36,755 nucleotides of DNA. Source: an uncultured Bacilli bacterium (lineage in GTDB: Bacteria > Bacillota_I > Bacilli_A > RF39 > UBA660). Positions 1-7,430 of the stretch are shown in pieces (positions within the stretch are counted from its first letter, which is position 1; every line of letters starts with the position of its first letter). The DNA lies in the NCBI GenBank assembly GCA_934095965.1, contig CAKOKR010000008.1:1-36755 (forward strand), written 5' to 3'. The translations under genes and the position numbers were made by a program. The notes beneath the pieces were generated by a model, which saw only the letters and a program-made list of their open reading frames with translations, did no database searches and had not been told where the DNA came from.

Positions 1-32
1 ACCCCAATTCAGTATAAAGCCGAATTAGGGTT
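1..32. repeat. Inverted repeat at the window edge
   Basis: CCCAATTC and GAATTAGGG form an 8-9 bp stem with one wobble pair around a loop of about 11 bases. It lies downstream of the minus-strand gene ending at 78, so it could be that gene's terminator, but the bases that would form its U-tract are outside the window. It could equally belong to a mobile-element end. Confidence 0.35.
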
Positions 33-77
33 CTAAAAATTCTTTTTTAGTGTCCACTTTTTATTGACTTATTCAAA

Positions 78-566
78 TTACTTATGCCTTCTTTCTCTTC
101 TTAAATCATCTAAATCAAGTAATACTTGATTATCTCCACTTAACCTATAATATGTTGAACTTAATAATGAATTATCAATTAATCTAGTAGCTAAAAACCC
201 TGATATTAAACCACCTATTTCTTGTAATGTAAAATCTTTAAATATATTTACCCACGGAGTATTAGCACAAACCATGAACAAAAATGTTCCAAAAAACACA
301 TCTCCAAAAGCAAACACTGCATGACTTTTAGATTCTTCATCATAATTATTAAACCACTCTTCTAATAACTCTCTAGCACTTTCATATTTATTTTTAACAT
401 TTAATGCTATTTCATTTATATCAAGTCTTACTTGTAAACTTTCCTTTCTATATATTTTTTCTTTTTCATACGTAGCCATAAACCCATATGTCCCTAGCAT
501 AGCTAGAGTTACCAAATAATTTTCATTACCAGTATAATTAAACTTTTCATAACTAATCAAGTTCAT
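78..566 (-). CDS. Hypothetical membrane-associated protein (162 aa)
   Basis: I do not recognise this family. There is a weakly hydrophobic stretch near residues 18-32, a charged helical middle (about 35-80) and a hydrophobic segment at about 85-130 that could hold one or two membrane helices. The C-terminus is very basic (DLRRERRHK). It is the last of three small genes after truA on the same strand. The next gene upstream (645-1193) also combines hydrophobic segments with a basic tail (RDKNRR), so the two could be distant paralogues; that is a guess from layout. The frame is intact and composition is like its neighbours. Confidence 0.6.
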   Translation of the reverse strand: MNLISYEKFNYTGNENYLVTLAMLGTYGFMATYEKEKIYRKESLQVRLDINEIALNVKNKYESARELLEEWFNNYDEESKSHAVFAFGDVFFGTFLFMVCANTPWVNIFKDFTLQEIGGLISGFLATRLIDNSLLSSTYYRLSGDNQVLLDLDDLRRERRHK

Positions 567-644
567 AAAAGAAAATGATATTAAAACCTTTTCTATATTT
601 AAAAACCATTACTACATTTATCAATTTCTTTAATTAAATATTCT

Positions 645-1193
645 CTATCTTCTATTTTTATCTCTTACTAACTTCATTCTATCTTCTAGTTCATCTGCTC
701 TTTTACCCAAATATTTTTTATTTACATAACACTCAATTAAATTTGAAATAGCTAAAGCTCCAATACCAAGCACTAAATCTTGTAAAACTCCAACCAATAA
801 AGCATTACCAAATACTGCCAAAGCAAGTACCAAGAAATGAATCACACTTTGAATAGATAAATTAAATGTTTTTGAATAAATCATATCTTCTAAATTATCT
901 AAATAATCAAATGAAGAATCTTCTTTCTTCAAATATTCATTAGTTTCATACTTTTCTATAGCAATTTGTTTTTTTATTGTTTCTTTAAAAGTTTCATAAT
1001 TAACTAAAAACCCACCCAAAACAGTAAATAACTCTATAGCTATTGTTTTCGTAGTTAAATTATCTAAAGCAATATGTCTTGCACAAATCATCGTACCAAC
1101 AGTTAAAATTTTAATAACATTATTTAACACATAATCATATTTTACATCACTTTTATATTTTTCAATATTTATAACTTTAAATTCTTCTTCCAT
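645..1193 (-). CDS. Hypothetical membrane protein (182 aa)
   Basis: Family not recognised. Hydrophobic segments lie at about residues 25-45, 50-66 and 112-152; the last is long enough for two helices. A charged region between about 67 and 108 is probably cytoplasmic and partly coiled. The start overlaps the end of the 1177-1425 gene by 17 bases, which suggests translational coupling in one mRNA. No enzyme motif is visible. Confidence 0.6.
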   Translation of the reverse strand: MEEEFKVINIEKYKSDVKYDYVLNNVIKILTVGTMICARHIALDNLTTKTIAIELFTVLGGFLVNYETFKETIKKQIAIEKYETNEYLKKEDSSFDYLDNLEDMIYSKTFNLSIQSVIHFLVLALAVFGNALLVGVLQDLVLGIGALAISNLIECYVNKKYLGKRADELEDRMKLVRDKNRR

Positions 1194-1425
1194 AACCTAT
1201 ACCTCTTACATCATTAATTAATTTTTTACCCAATTTATTCATTTCATCATCACTTGCTTTTGCAAGAATTACCTCACCATCAACAACCCTTTCCTTACAT
1301 ATCAGTAAGTCGTCTTTTTCTTTTACATTCAACAAAGTTATATACTTAATTTTATCAATCACTGATATATCCAAAACAGTATATTTCTTATTATTATCTA
1401 GTGTTACAACATCTAATATTTTCAA
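1177..1425 (-). CDS. Small hypothetical protein (82 aa)
   Basis: Small soluble protein with a beta-rich first half, compatible with a small barrel, and a lysine-rich helical end. It starts at TTG (1425-1423) behind a near-perfect ribosome site (AAGGAGGAGATT), so translation is likely real. It follows truA by about 30 bases and overlaps the next gene, so it probably shares that transcript. I cannot assign a function; a resemblance to small DUF1292-like proteins is too weak to name. Confidence 0.6.
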   Translation of the reverse strand: MKILDVVTLDNNKKYTVLDISVIDKIKYITLLNVKEKDDLLICKERVVDGEVILAKASDDEMNKLGKKLINDVRGIGYGRRI

Positions 1426-1456
1426 AATCTCCTCCTTATTGATTGATTATTAAACT

Positions 1457-2176
1457 CTAATACTTAATATCTGTCAAATATAACCCGCATGCAGGTACAA
1501 CACTTAATTTTTTAGTAAATTCCTCATTATCAATCATCATTGCAATTGTTGAAATATCAGCCTTCCCTTTTCCAACATCAACTAAAGCTCCAACTAAATG
1601 TCTTACCATATAACGATAAAACCCAGCTCCAACAAACTTTAATATAAGAATATTACCAAATTTATTAATCTTTATTTTATATATAACAGATTCATAATCA
1701 TCTCTATATCCACTTACAAAGTTTTTATAATCATGTACACCAACAAAACATTTACTAGCTTTCTTCATTTTCTTTATATCTAAATTACACTTAATTTGAT
1801 AATAATATCCTTCATAAGCATTTTTATATTTACCAGTATTTATTTTATAAACATAAGTCTTTCTTTTAACATCATGCCTTGCATGAAAATCACTACTAAC
1901 CCTTTTTAATTTATTTATAACAATTTCACCATTTAATAATTTATTAATATGACTTATATCTTTCCAAGTAACTTTTTTTGATGTATCAAAATGAGCACAT
2001 TGACACTTTGCATGAACTCCAGCATCAGTTCTTCCACTTCCTTTAATCAGTATATCTTGCCCAAAATAATTACTAAGTGTTTGCTCTAATAATCCTTGAA
2101 CATTTTTAATATTCTTCTGACGTTGAAACCCATGAAAAAGTGTTCCATCATAACTAAAACTAATTAAATATCTCAT
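1457..2176 (-). CDS. truA: tRNA pseudouridine synthase A
   Basis: Makes pseudouridine at positions 38-40 of the tRNA anticodon stem-loop. The protein is 239 aa, normal for the family. The N-terminal signature SYDGTLFHGFQRQ and the catalytic motif GRTDAGVHA with nucleophile Asp51 are present, and the C-terminal FYRYMVRHLVGALVDVGKG block is typical of TruA. The start overlaps the stop of the upstream gene by 4 bases. In many Bacillota truA sits at the end of the ecfA1-ecfA2-ecfT operon; here two degenerate EcfA-like genes occupy that place and ecfT is absent. Confidence 0.97.
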   Translation of the reverse strand: MRYLISFSYDGTLFHGFQRQKNIKNVQGLLEQTLSNYFGQDILIKGSGRTDAGVHAKCQCAHFDTSKKVTWKDISHINKLLNGEIVINKLKRVSSDFHARHDVKRKTYVYKINTGKYKNAYEGYYYQIKCNLDIKKMKKASKCFVGVHDYKNFVSGYRDDYESVIYKIKINKFGNILILKFVGAGFYRYMVRHLVGALVDVGKGKADISTIAMMIDNEEFTKKLSVVPACGLYLTDIKY

Positions 2177-2727
2177 GATTTAATCCTATAAATAGCTTTT
2201 AATAAATCATCTAACTCTTTATAATGATTTATCTTTACACCTAAATCATTACTTTTATGATTAAACTTAACAATCTCAGGTAACTCAATATACTTACTTA
2301 AATTATTATCAAATATGTCATCAGTCTCATAAACAATATCTTTGTTAATAACATACAACTTATCAACAAGATTAATAAACATTTCACTATTCTTATCAAT
2401 CAATATAATCTTTCTATTATAACCAACAATTCTTTTAAATAACTTCTTATAATGTTCTATATCTTTATTAGTTAACCCTTTACTAAAATTATTAAGTATT
2501 ATAACTTTATCTTGTAATTTACTTGCAAGTATTACTTTATTTTTATCTCTATATGATAATTTATCAAATAATTTATCCATGTACTCTGGCGTAAGTCCAG
2601 CCATTTTCAACGCATCTAAACTTCTTTTTTTAACAATATCTTTAACCATTAGTCCCTGATATGTCAGCTCTTTATAATCATCACTTATAACGCCAATAAT
2701 ATTTCCCTTTAACTTATCTAATTCCAT
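2173..2727 (-). CDS. Degenerate EcfA2-like ABC protein lacking ATPase motifs (184 aa)
   Basis: Reads as the C-terminal two thirds of an energy-coupling-factor ATPase, starting just before the Q-loop. The segment GVISDDYKELTYQGLMVKDI lines up with the Q-loop region, FDKLSYRDKNKVILA with the LSGGQ signature helix, VIILNNFSKGLTN with Walker B/D-loop (normally ILILDEPTAGLDP) and KIILIDKN with the H-loop (normally VTHD). Walker A is absent, the Walker B Asp-Glu is Asn-Asn and the switch His is lost. The frame is open and coupled to its neighbours (10-base overlap upstream, 4-base overlap with truA). The homology is my reading by eye plus synteny; ATP hydrolysis looks impossible. Confidence 0.7.
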   Translation of the reverse strand: MELDKLKGNIIGVISDDYKELTYQGLMVKDIVKKRSLDALKMAGLTPEYMDKLFDKLSYRDKNKVILASKLQDKVIILNNFSKGLTNKDIEHYKKLFKRIVGYNRKIILIDKNSEMFINLVDKLYVINKDIVYETDDIFDNNLSKYIELPEIVKFNHKSNDLGVKINHYKELDDLLKAIYRIKS

Positions 2728-3191
2728 AGAGCCCTCACTAATTCATCTAAATCATAATAAACTTTATTAAATATATCATAATAATTAAGTTGAATAGATA
2801 AATCTACCACAAAAGGTAACCCATATCCAAGTCTTTTTAAAGTCTTTTCTTCTTTTAAAACTTCATTTTTATTACCTTCCAACGCCTTTTTATTTTGATC
2901 ATACACAATTACATAATCACTATATAAAGCATCTTCAACATTACTAGTTACATTTATATATGATATATTTTGTTTTTTTAATAACTTAAATATTTCCATC
3001 TTTTCATCAAGTTTTAAACCATACAATGTTTCATTAAATATAACTTGCTTATTTGGAAAAAACTCTAATCTTTCAACCAACTTATTAAATTCTAAATCTT
3101 TAACAACAGGAATACTTCCAAGTTTATTAATAAAACTTTCATCAGGATTATTATGAAGTATACAATAATTTATTTTTTCATCAAATATCAT
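2718..3191 (-). CDS. Degenerate EcfA1-like ABC protein lacking ATPase motifs
   Basis: The C-terminal part matches the typical EcfA tail: LKRLGYGLPFVVDLSIQL corresponds to LKEIGLDVPFVTELAYEL, and YDLDELVRALW to TEEELVEAL. Upstream, VIFNETLYGL stands at Walker B (Asp replaced by Asn, Glu kept), INVTSNVEDALYSDYVIV stands at the H-loop (His replaced by Ser), and the Walker A half is missing. An in-frame ATG at 3203 abuts the GGGGG ribosome site, so I prefer the ATG at 3191, which gives 157 aa. It overlaps nrdG by 11 bases. It may pair with the similar downstream protein as a non-catalytic dimer; this is inference. Confidence 0.7.
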   Translation of the reverse strand: MIFDEKINYCILHNNPDESFINKLGSIPVVKDLEFNKLVERLEFFPNKQVIFNETLYGLKLDEKMEIFKLLKKQNISYINVTSNVEDALYSDYVIVYDQNKKALEGNKNEVLKEEKTLKRLGYGLPFVVDLSIQLNYYDIFNKVYYDLDELVRALWN

Positions 3192-3678
3192 ATAACACAA
3201 CATCCCCCTTTTCTAAGGACTTTTTAACATCAATTAGTCTTTGGTTAGTGCTACCCCTAAACTTACAAGTTAAGCTTTTCTTATCAAGCACAAATTTTCC
3301 ATCCACTAAAACATCAACATTTTTTAATAACTCTAATCGATCCTTATCTCCATTAATTAATGCATCATACGTAAAACCTGTATAAGCCCAGACATTTAAC
3401 CCAATAGATTTAGCAAACTTTGCAATATACAAAGCTTCCTTAGGTTGAAAGAATGGATCTCCTCCAGATAAAGTGATACCACTTTGATACTTTAATGACT
3501 TAAGTTCACTACATAATTCATCTATATCTTTTAAAAATCCCCCATTCATATCATGAGTTTCTGGATTATGACAGCCCAAACAATTATGTAAACATCCTTG
3601 AAACCATATTACAGTTCTAATTCCACTACCATCTAAAATACTATCAGGTTGAATTTCACTAGCTAATCTTACTTTCAT
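3181..3678 (-). CDS. nrdG: Anaerobic ribonucleotide reductase activating protein (radical SAM)
   Basis: Radical-SAM enzyme that installs the glycyl radical on class III ribonucleotide reductase NrdD. The Cys29-x3-Cys33-x2-Cys36 motif (CLHNCLGC) for the [4Fe-4S] cluster is present, preceded by DGSGIRTVIWFQGC and followed by the SGGDPF glycine motif. Length from the chosen ATG is 165 aa, normal for NrdG. GTG and ATG codons just upstream (3687, 3681) crowd the ribosome site, so I use 3678. The start overlaps the end of whiA by 20 bases. The partner nrdD is not in this window. Confidence 0.93.
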   Translation of the reverse strand: MKVRLASEIQPDSILDGSGIRTVIWFQGCLHNCLGCHNPETHDMNGGFLKDIDELCSELKSLKYQSGITLSGGDPFFQPKEALYIAKFAKSIGLNVWAYTGFTYDALINGDKDRLELLKNVDVLVDGKFVLDKKSLTCKFRGSTNQRLIDVKKSLEKGDVVLYDI

Positions 3679-4594
3679 CATTACCACTTCTTTCTTTATG
3701 ATTTTTAACTAAATTATTTATCTTAATAAAACGATGATTAATACCAGACTTACCAATTTTATAATTATATTCTAAAGTAACTATATCAGCAAGTTCTTGC
3801 ATTGAAACCTCCGGATACTTAATTCTAGCATCTGCAACAATTCTGGTATTTTCATCAAGCAACACCATTAAATCATGACTAATTAAATAATTAATGGCTT
3901 CCACCTGTGCTTGTCCAGTTCTAAATGTCTTTTCTTGATTAGCAATCTCACAATTATTTAATCTATTAACCATATTCTTATGATCTCTATATATTCTTAT
4001 ATCTTCAAAATAAAATAATGAATTTGTTGCTTTAAACATCTTTATTAAATCACTTATACATTCACTAGCTTTAATATACACTATATTTTTATAACCTCTT
4101 TTTATTAACTTAGCTTTTAAATTAAAATAATTTAACAAATTAAGCACTTGCTTTGCAAGACGTTCTTTAGTAAATATAAACTCTAAATGATAACCACTAG
4201 TACTTGGATTTGATACATTACCTACTGCCAAAAAAGCTCCTTTAATAAAAGCTATCTTTTCTTCATCACTTACTAAATCATCTACATTTATCTTTATACC
4301 TACACTTATATCTTTTTTAATAAAATCAATTTTCTCTATTATCCTTAAAATATATATTTGTTTTACTTTAAATCTTTTTTGTATTCTAACTACAATACTT
4401 GGATTAACCCCATATATTTCTTTAATCTCTTTATATATCATCCTAGCTATACTGGCATTTTCCAGCGTAATTAATATCTCATCTTTATTAAACTTAGCTA
4501 CACTATTTAAAAATGCACTAAGTTCATACCTAGCTTCAATAACATTAATATCATTCTTTGATATTTCTTCTTTTAAACTCGTTGTAAATGTCAT
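3659..4594 (-). CDS. whiA: WhiA-like DNA-binding regulator
   Basis: WhiA proteins combine an N-terminal LAGLIDADG-homing-endonuclease-like domain with a C-terminal helix-turn-helix; in Bacillota they affect cell division and chromosome segregation. The 311-aa product has the expected length, the central GAFLAVGNVSNPSTSGYHLEF block and the C-terminal region PEVSMQELADI...KSGINHRF typical of the family. It overlaps glmR by 4 bases (ATGA), preserving the Bacillus yvcK-yvcL order, though rapZ (yvcJ), normally upstream of glmR, is missing. Confidence 0.95.
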   Translation of the reverse strand: MTFTTSLKEEISKNDINVIEARYELSAFLNSVAKFNKDEILITLENASIARMIYKEIKEIYGVNPSIVVRIQKRFKVKQIYILRIIEKIDFIKKDISVGIKINVDDLVSDEEKIAFIKGAFLAVGNVSNPSTSGYHLEFIFTKERLAKQVLNLLNYFNLKAKLIKRGYKNIVYIKASECISDLIKMFKATNSLFYFEDIRIYRDHKNMVNRLNNCEIANQEKTFRTGQAQVEAINYLISHDLMVLLDENTRIVADARIKYPEVSMQELADIVTLEYNYKIGKSGINHRFIKINNLVKNHKERSGNDESKIS

Positions 4595-5544
4595 TTTCTA
4601 CCATCCATTAAATAAGAAAATATTAAATAACCCGTCTTTAAAGAATCATGTCTATAAACACCATCTTGTGTAGTAAACAACTTATCTTGTATAACATAAA
4701 TATCACTATCATCAAACTCATGCATATCTAAAATAACTGGATCTTTTTGTTCAAGTGTTGCATACTTATTAGCTAAATTACTACTTATTACTTCATTATT
4801 AGCAATAACAATATCAATACTTCCCTTTCCTAAATATTTCTCTAAATAAGCAATATGATCTTTAACACTAAAATCATCTGTTTCACCTGGTTGAGTAAAC
4901 AAATTACAAATATACATTTTTTCAGCTTTAGCACTATTTATTTCTTGTACTAAAGTTTTATCAATTAAATGAGGTACAATACTTGTAAGCAAACTTCCTG
5001 ATGAAAATATAATTAAATCAGCTTCTCTTACTGCATCAATAACATCAGGATTAACCACAATATCTTTATCATATTTTACTTCCATTATCTTTTTAGCACA
5101 CTTAGTAATCTGAGTTTCACCATAAACCTTTTTACCATTCGTAGTAATACCTACCAAATTAACATTATCTTCAGTCAAAGGCAAAATATTTCCCTTTACA
5201 TCTAAAAGAGTTTCCATAACAGGTAAGCTTTTAGCGAAACTACCCTTTATATCCATCAAAGCCATTAAAAGCAAGTTTTTAACTGAATGTATTCCTAAAC
5301 TCTTTGATTTAGTAAAACGATAATTCATTAAATCAATAACATCTTGACTAGATTCAGACATACTAAGCATAACCTTCGATATATCACCAACCGCAGGTAT
5401 ATTTAATTCCCTTCTTAATAACCCAGTACTTCCCCCATTATCTGCAACAGATACCACCGCAGTAATATCCACTGGAAATAGCTTTATTCCTTTTAAAAGT
5501 TGAGAAAGACCACTGCCTCCTCCAAATATAACAATCTTTTTCAT
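4591..5544 (-). CDS. glmR: GlmR/YvcK family protein (CofD-like, UDP-sugar binding)
   Basis: YvcK/GlmR binds UDP-GlcNAc and supports amino-sugar and cell-wall precursor flux, especially on gluconeogenic carbon. The N-terminal glycine-rich motif FGGGSGLSQLLKG and the VSVADNGGSTG block mark the CofD/YvcK fold; LNIPAVGDISKVM follows as in the family. The product is 317 aa from the ATG at 5544; a TTG two codons upstream is a poorer start. It lies between yitT and whiA in one minus-strand unit. The Bacillus neighbour rapZ is not present. Confidence 0.95.
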   Translation of the reverse strand: MKKIVIFGGGSGLSQLLKGIKLFPVDITAVVSVADNGGSTGLLRRELNIPAVGDISKVMLSMSESSQDVIDLMNYRFTKSKSLGIHSVKNLLLMALMDIKGSFAKSLPVMETLLDVKGNILPLTEDNVNLVGITTNGKKVYGETQITKCAKKIMEVKYDKDIVVNPDVIDAVREADLIIFSSGSLLTSIVPHLIDKTLVQEINSAKAEKMYICNLFTQPGETDDFSVKDHIAYLEKYLGKGSIDIVIANNEVISSNLANKYATLEQKDPVILDMHEFDDSDIYVIQDKLFTTQDGVYRHDSLKTGYLIFSYLMDGRK

Positions 5545-5575
5545 AAGCAATCACACCACTAGTGTACCACAAATA

Positions 5576-6451
5576 TTACAAAAATGGAATATTACTTCGT
5601 TTAACTCCTCCATTAACTTCATAACATTTGTCTATTACAATAAATGCAGATGGATCAATTTCTAGAATACGATTCTTAAGTAAATAGTAATCATTGTTAG
5701 AAACTGCACACATAATAAGTACTCCATTTTTATGTGAATATCCTCCAGTTCCAGGTATTGTTGTAAAACCAGTTTTAAATTCTTCAAATATCAACTTCTT
5801 AACAGCTCTAGTCTTTCTTGTATAAATATAAAATAACTTACTATCTGATATACCAAACATAATCTTATCAATAAAATATGTAGAACAATATAATATAATA
5901 AATGAATAAACTGCTTTAGTAAATCCAAAAACAATCATTCCAGAACAAATAATAAAACCATTTGCTACAAGTAATGCTTTTGATTCAGAAACATTACAGT
6001 ATTTATTTATTATTTGCATTATTATATCAGATCCTCCCGCAGTAAATCCACTTCTATAAATAAATCCACTACTTACACCATATAAAACAACTGCAAATAA
6101 TAATGTTAAATAAAAATCTTCAGTAACTATATATTTACTTAAAAATGTTGCAACAGGTAGTGATATAGTTACCATTAATGGATATAATAATGAACCAATT
6201 ATATTTTTTTTCGTAGTTTTCCAGCCAAGAAATATATAACAAATCACTAATAATATAACATTTGCAATAAGCAAAAAGACAGATGGAGTCCATCCAAATA
6301 ATTTTTGCATAACAATAGATACCCCACTAAAACCAGATACAACTAAATCATTCGGAGTTAAAAACAAATTAAAACATAATGCATAAAAGAATAATCCAAA
6401 AACTAATGAACATCCATCAAATATTATTTCTTTATAATTTATTTTTTCCAT
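5576..6451 (-). CDS. yitT: YitT family membrane protein
   Basis: The YitT/YpjC family has an N-terminal DUF161 region of five or six membrane helices and a C-terminal cytosolic DUF2179 domain. Both are visible: hydrophobic helices from about residue 10 to 190, including the family motif GFTAGGSDIIMQIINKY, then a soluble tail with TTIPGTGGYSHKNGVLIMCA and a PSAFIVI-like strand. Transport function is suspected for the family but not established. It is the first gene of a unit that continues into glmR and whiA and has a good promoter upstream. Confidence 0.9.
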   Translation of the reverse strand: MEKINYKEIIFDGCSLVFGLFFYALCFNLFLTPNDLVVSGFSGVSIVMQKLFGWTPSVFLLIANVILLVICYIFLGWKTTKKNIIGSLLYPLMVTISLPVATFLSKYIVTEDFYLTLLFAVVLYGVSSGFIYRSGFTAGGSDIIMQIINKYCNVSESKALLVANGFIICSGMIVFGFTKAVYSFIILYCSTYFIDKIMFGISDSKLFYIYTRKTRAVKKLIFEEFKTGFTTIPGTGGYSHKNGVLIMCAVSNNDYYLLKNRILEIDPSAFIVIDKCYEVNGGVKRSNIPFL

Positions 6452-6476
6452 TTTTATTACCCACTTTGCTATATTA

Positions 6477-6505
6477 ATTATAAACTATTTGCTATATTTT
6501 TTCAA
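6477..6505 (-). promoter_or_regulatory. SigmaA-type promoter of yitT
   Basis: Read on the minus strand: -35 TTGAAA (6505-6500), 17-base spacer, -10 TATAAT (6482-6477). Start of transcription would be near 6470, about 19 bases before the ATG. The promoter sits inside the short gap shared with divergent gerQ. Confidence 0.75.
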
Positions 6506-6539
6506 TTAAAACATATATTGTTATGAGGTGAATTTTAAA

Positions 6540-6902
6540 ATGAACGGTAACTATTACCAAAATCCAACATTTCCATCAACAGGTTATCAAACACCACCAG
6601 GAAATATGCAAGTAACTGATGTTAACAAAGATAATTATGTTTATAATGAACAAAGTTATATTGAAAACATTTTAAGACTTAACAAAGGAAGAAAAGTTAA
6701 AGCTTATGTTTCATATCCAGACAGTAGTGCATGGCAAAATAAAGTATATGAAGGAATAATCGAAGAAGCAGGTAAAGACCATTTAATAATCAGAGATAAT
6801 ACCAATAATTTATGGTACCTAATTAGAATACTTTACCTAAACTATGTAGAATTCATGGAACCAATCATATACTCACATGCATACTCAGAAAAAACATATT
6901 AA
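6540..6902 (+). CDS. gerQ: Spore coat protein GerQ
   Basis: GerQ (YwdL) is an inner spore coat protein, cross-linked by transglutaminase in Bacillus and needed for correct placement of the cortex hydrolase CwlJ. The N-terminus is the usual Tyr/Pro/Gln/Asn-rich tail; from about residue 37 comes the diagnostic core EQSYIENILRLNKGRKVKAY and then EGIIEEAGKDHLIIRD and YLNYVEF. The product is 120 aa from the ATG at 6540, which has GAGGTG 9 bases upstream; a GTG at 6528 lies within that ribosome site. In this window it is the only plus-strand sporulation gene. No clear sigmaA promoter is seen; a TTTGCTATATT direct repeat occurs upstream (6465 and 6489). Confidence 0.92.
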   Translation: MNGNYYQNPTFPSTGYQTPPGNMQVTDVNKDNYVYNEQSYIENILRLNKGRKVKAYVSYPDSSAWQNKVYEGIIEEAGKDHLIIRDNTNNLWYLIRILYLNYVEFMEPIIYSHAYSEKTY

Positions 6903-6934
6903 AATAAAATCAACCAATCAAGGTTGATTTTATT
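6903..6934. terminator. Bidirectional terminator between gerQ and the MBL gene
   Basis: Perfect 13-bp inverted repeat (AATAAAATCAACC / GGTTGATTTTATT) around a 6-base loop. The A and T ends of the stem provide U-tracts in both directions, fitting the two convergent genes. It overlaps the MBL stop codon. Confidence 0.85.
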
Positions 6935-7430
6935 AATAGTAATATTTAAAATTATTCTTTTCTACTCCAAGTTTTGTCTTTGGACCATGTCCTGGATATA
7001 CAACTAAATCATCCGGATAATTAGATATTTTTTCTAAACTTTTTATCATATCAATCACACTTCCTGATGGTAAATCAGTTCTCCCTATCGTATGATAGAA
7101 AATAAAATCTCCAGAAAATAAAACTTTTTCATTTTTAAAATAAAAACATTTACTATCACTGGTATGTCCAGGTGTCAATATAACTTCATAATCAAAGAAA
7201 CCACTTTTAGTATTTTCCTTTAAACCAAAATATTCTTTTAATTTATCTAAAGCACCAATATGATCAAAATGATAATGAGTAACAAGTATTTCTTTTACAT
7301 TTTTATTCTTACAAGCATCAATTATTTTTTCTGCATCATCCCCAGGATCCACAATAAATGTGTTATCATTAATTGTACAAACATAACAATTTTCTTGTAA
7401 ATTACCAACCACTAAAGTTTCTATATCCAT
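6933..7430 (-). CDS. MBL-fold metallo-hydrolase (YqgX/glyoxalase II-like)
   Basis: Small one-domain metallo-beta-lactamase-fold hydrolase. The metal site motif H52-x-H54-x-D56-H57 is intact, followed by TPGHTSDSKCFY, FSGDFIF and the late YPGHGPKT block, matching the single-domain hydroxyacylglutathione-hydrolase-like group (B. subtilis YqgX). Length 165 aa lacks the C-terminal domain of true glyoxalase II. Its start abuts the stop of the peptidase gene (1-base overlap), so it is the last gene of the ftsE-ftsX-peptidase transcript. Substrate cannot be told from sequence. Confidence 0.9.
   Translation of the reverse strand: MDIETLVVGNLQENCYVCTINDNTFIVDPGDDAEKIIDACKNKNVKEILVTHYHFDHIGALDKLKEYFGLKENTKSGFFDYEVILTPGHTSDSKCFYFKNEKVLFSGDFIFYHTIGRTDLPSGSVIDMIKSLEKISNYPDDLVVYPGHGPKTKLGVEKNNFKYYY

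Noticed and set aside
6512..6519. SigmaE-like -10 (CATATATT) for gerQ
   Set aside because: It would start transcription inside the ribosome site; the spacing is not workable.
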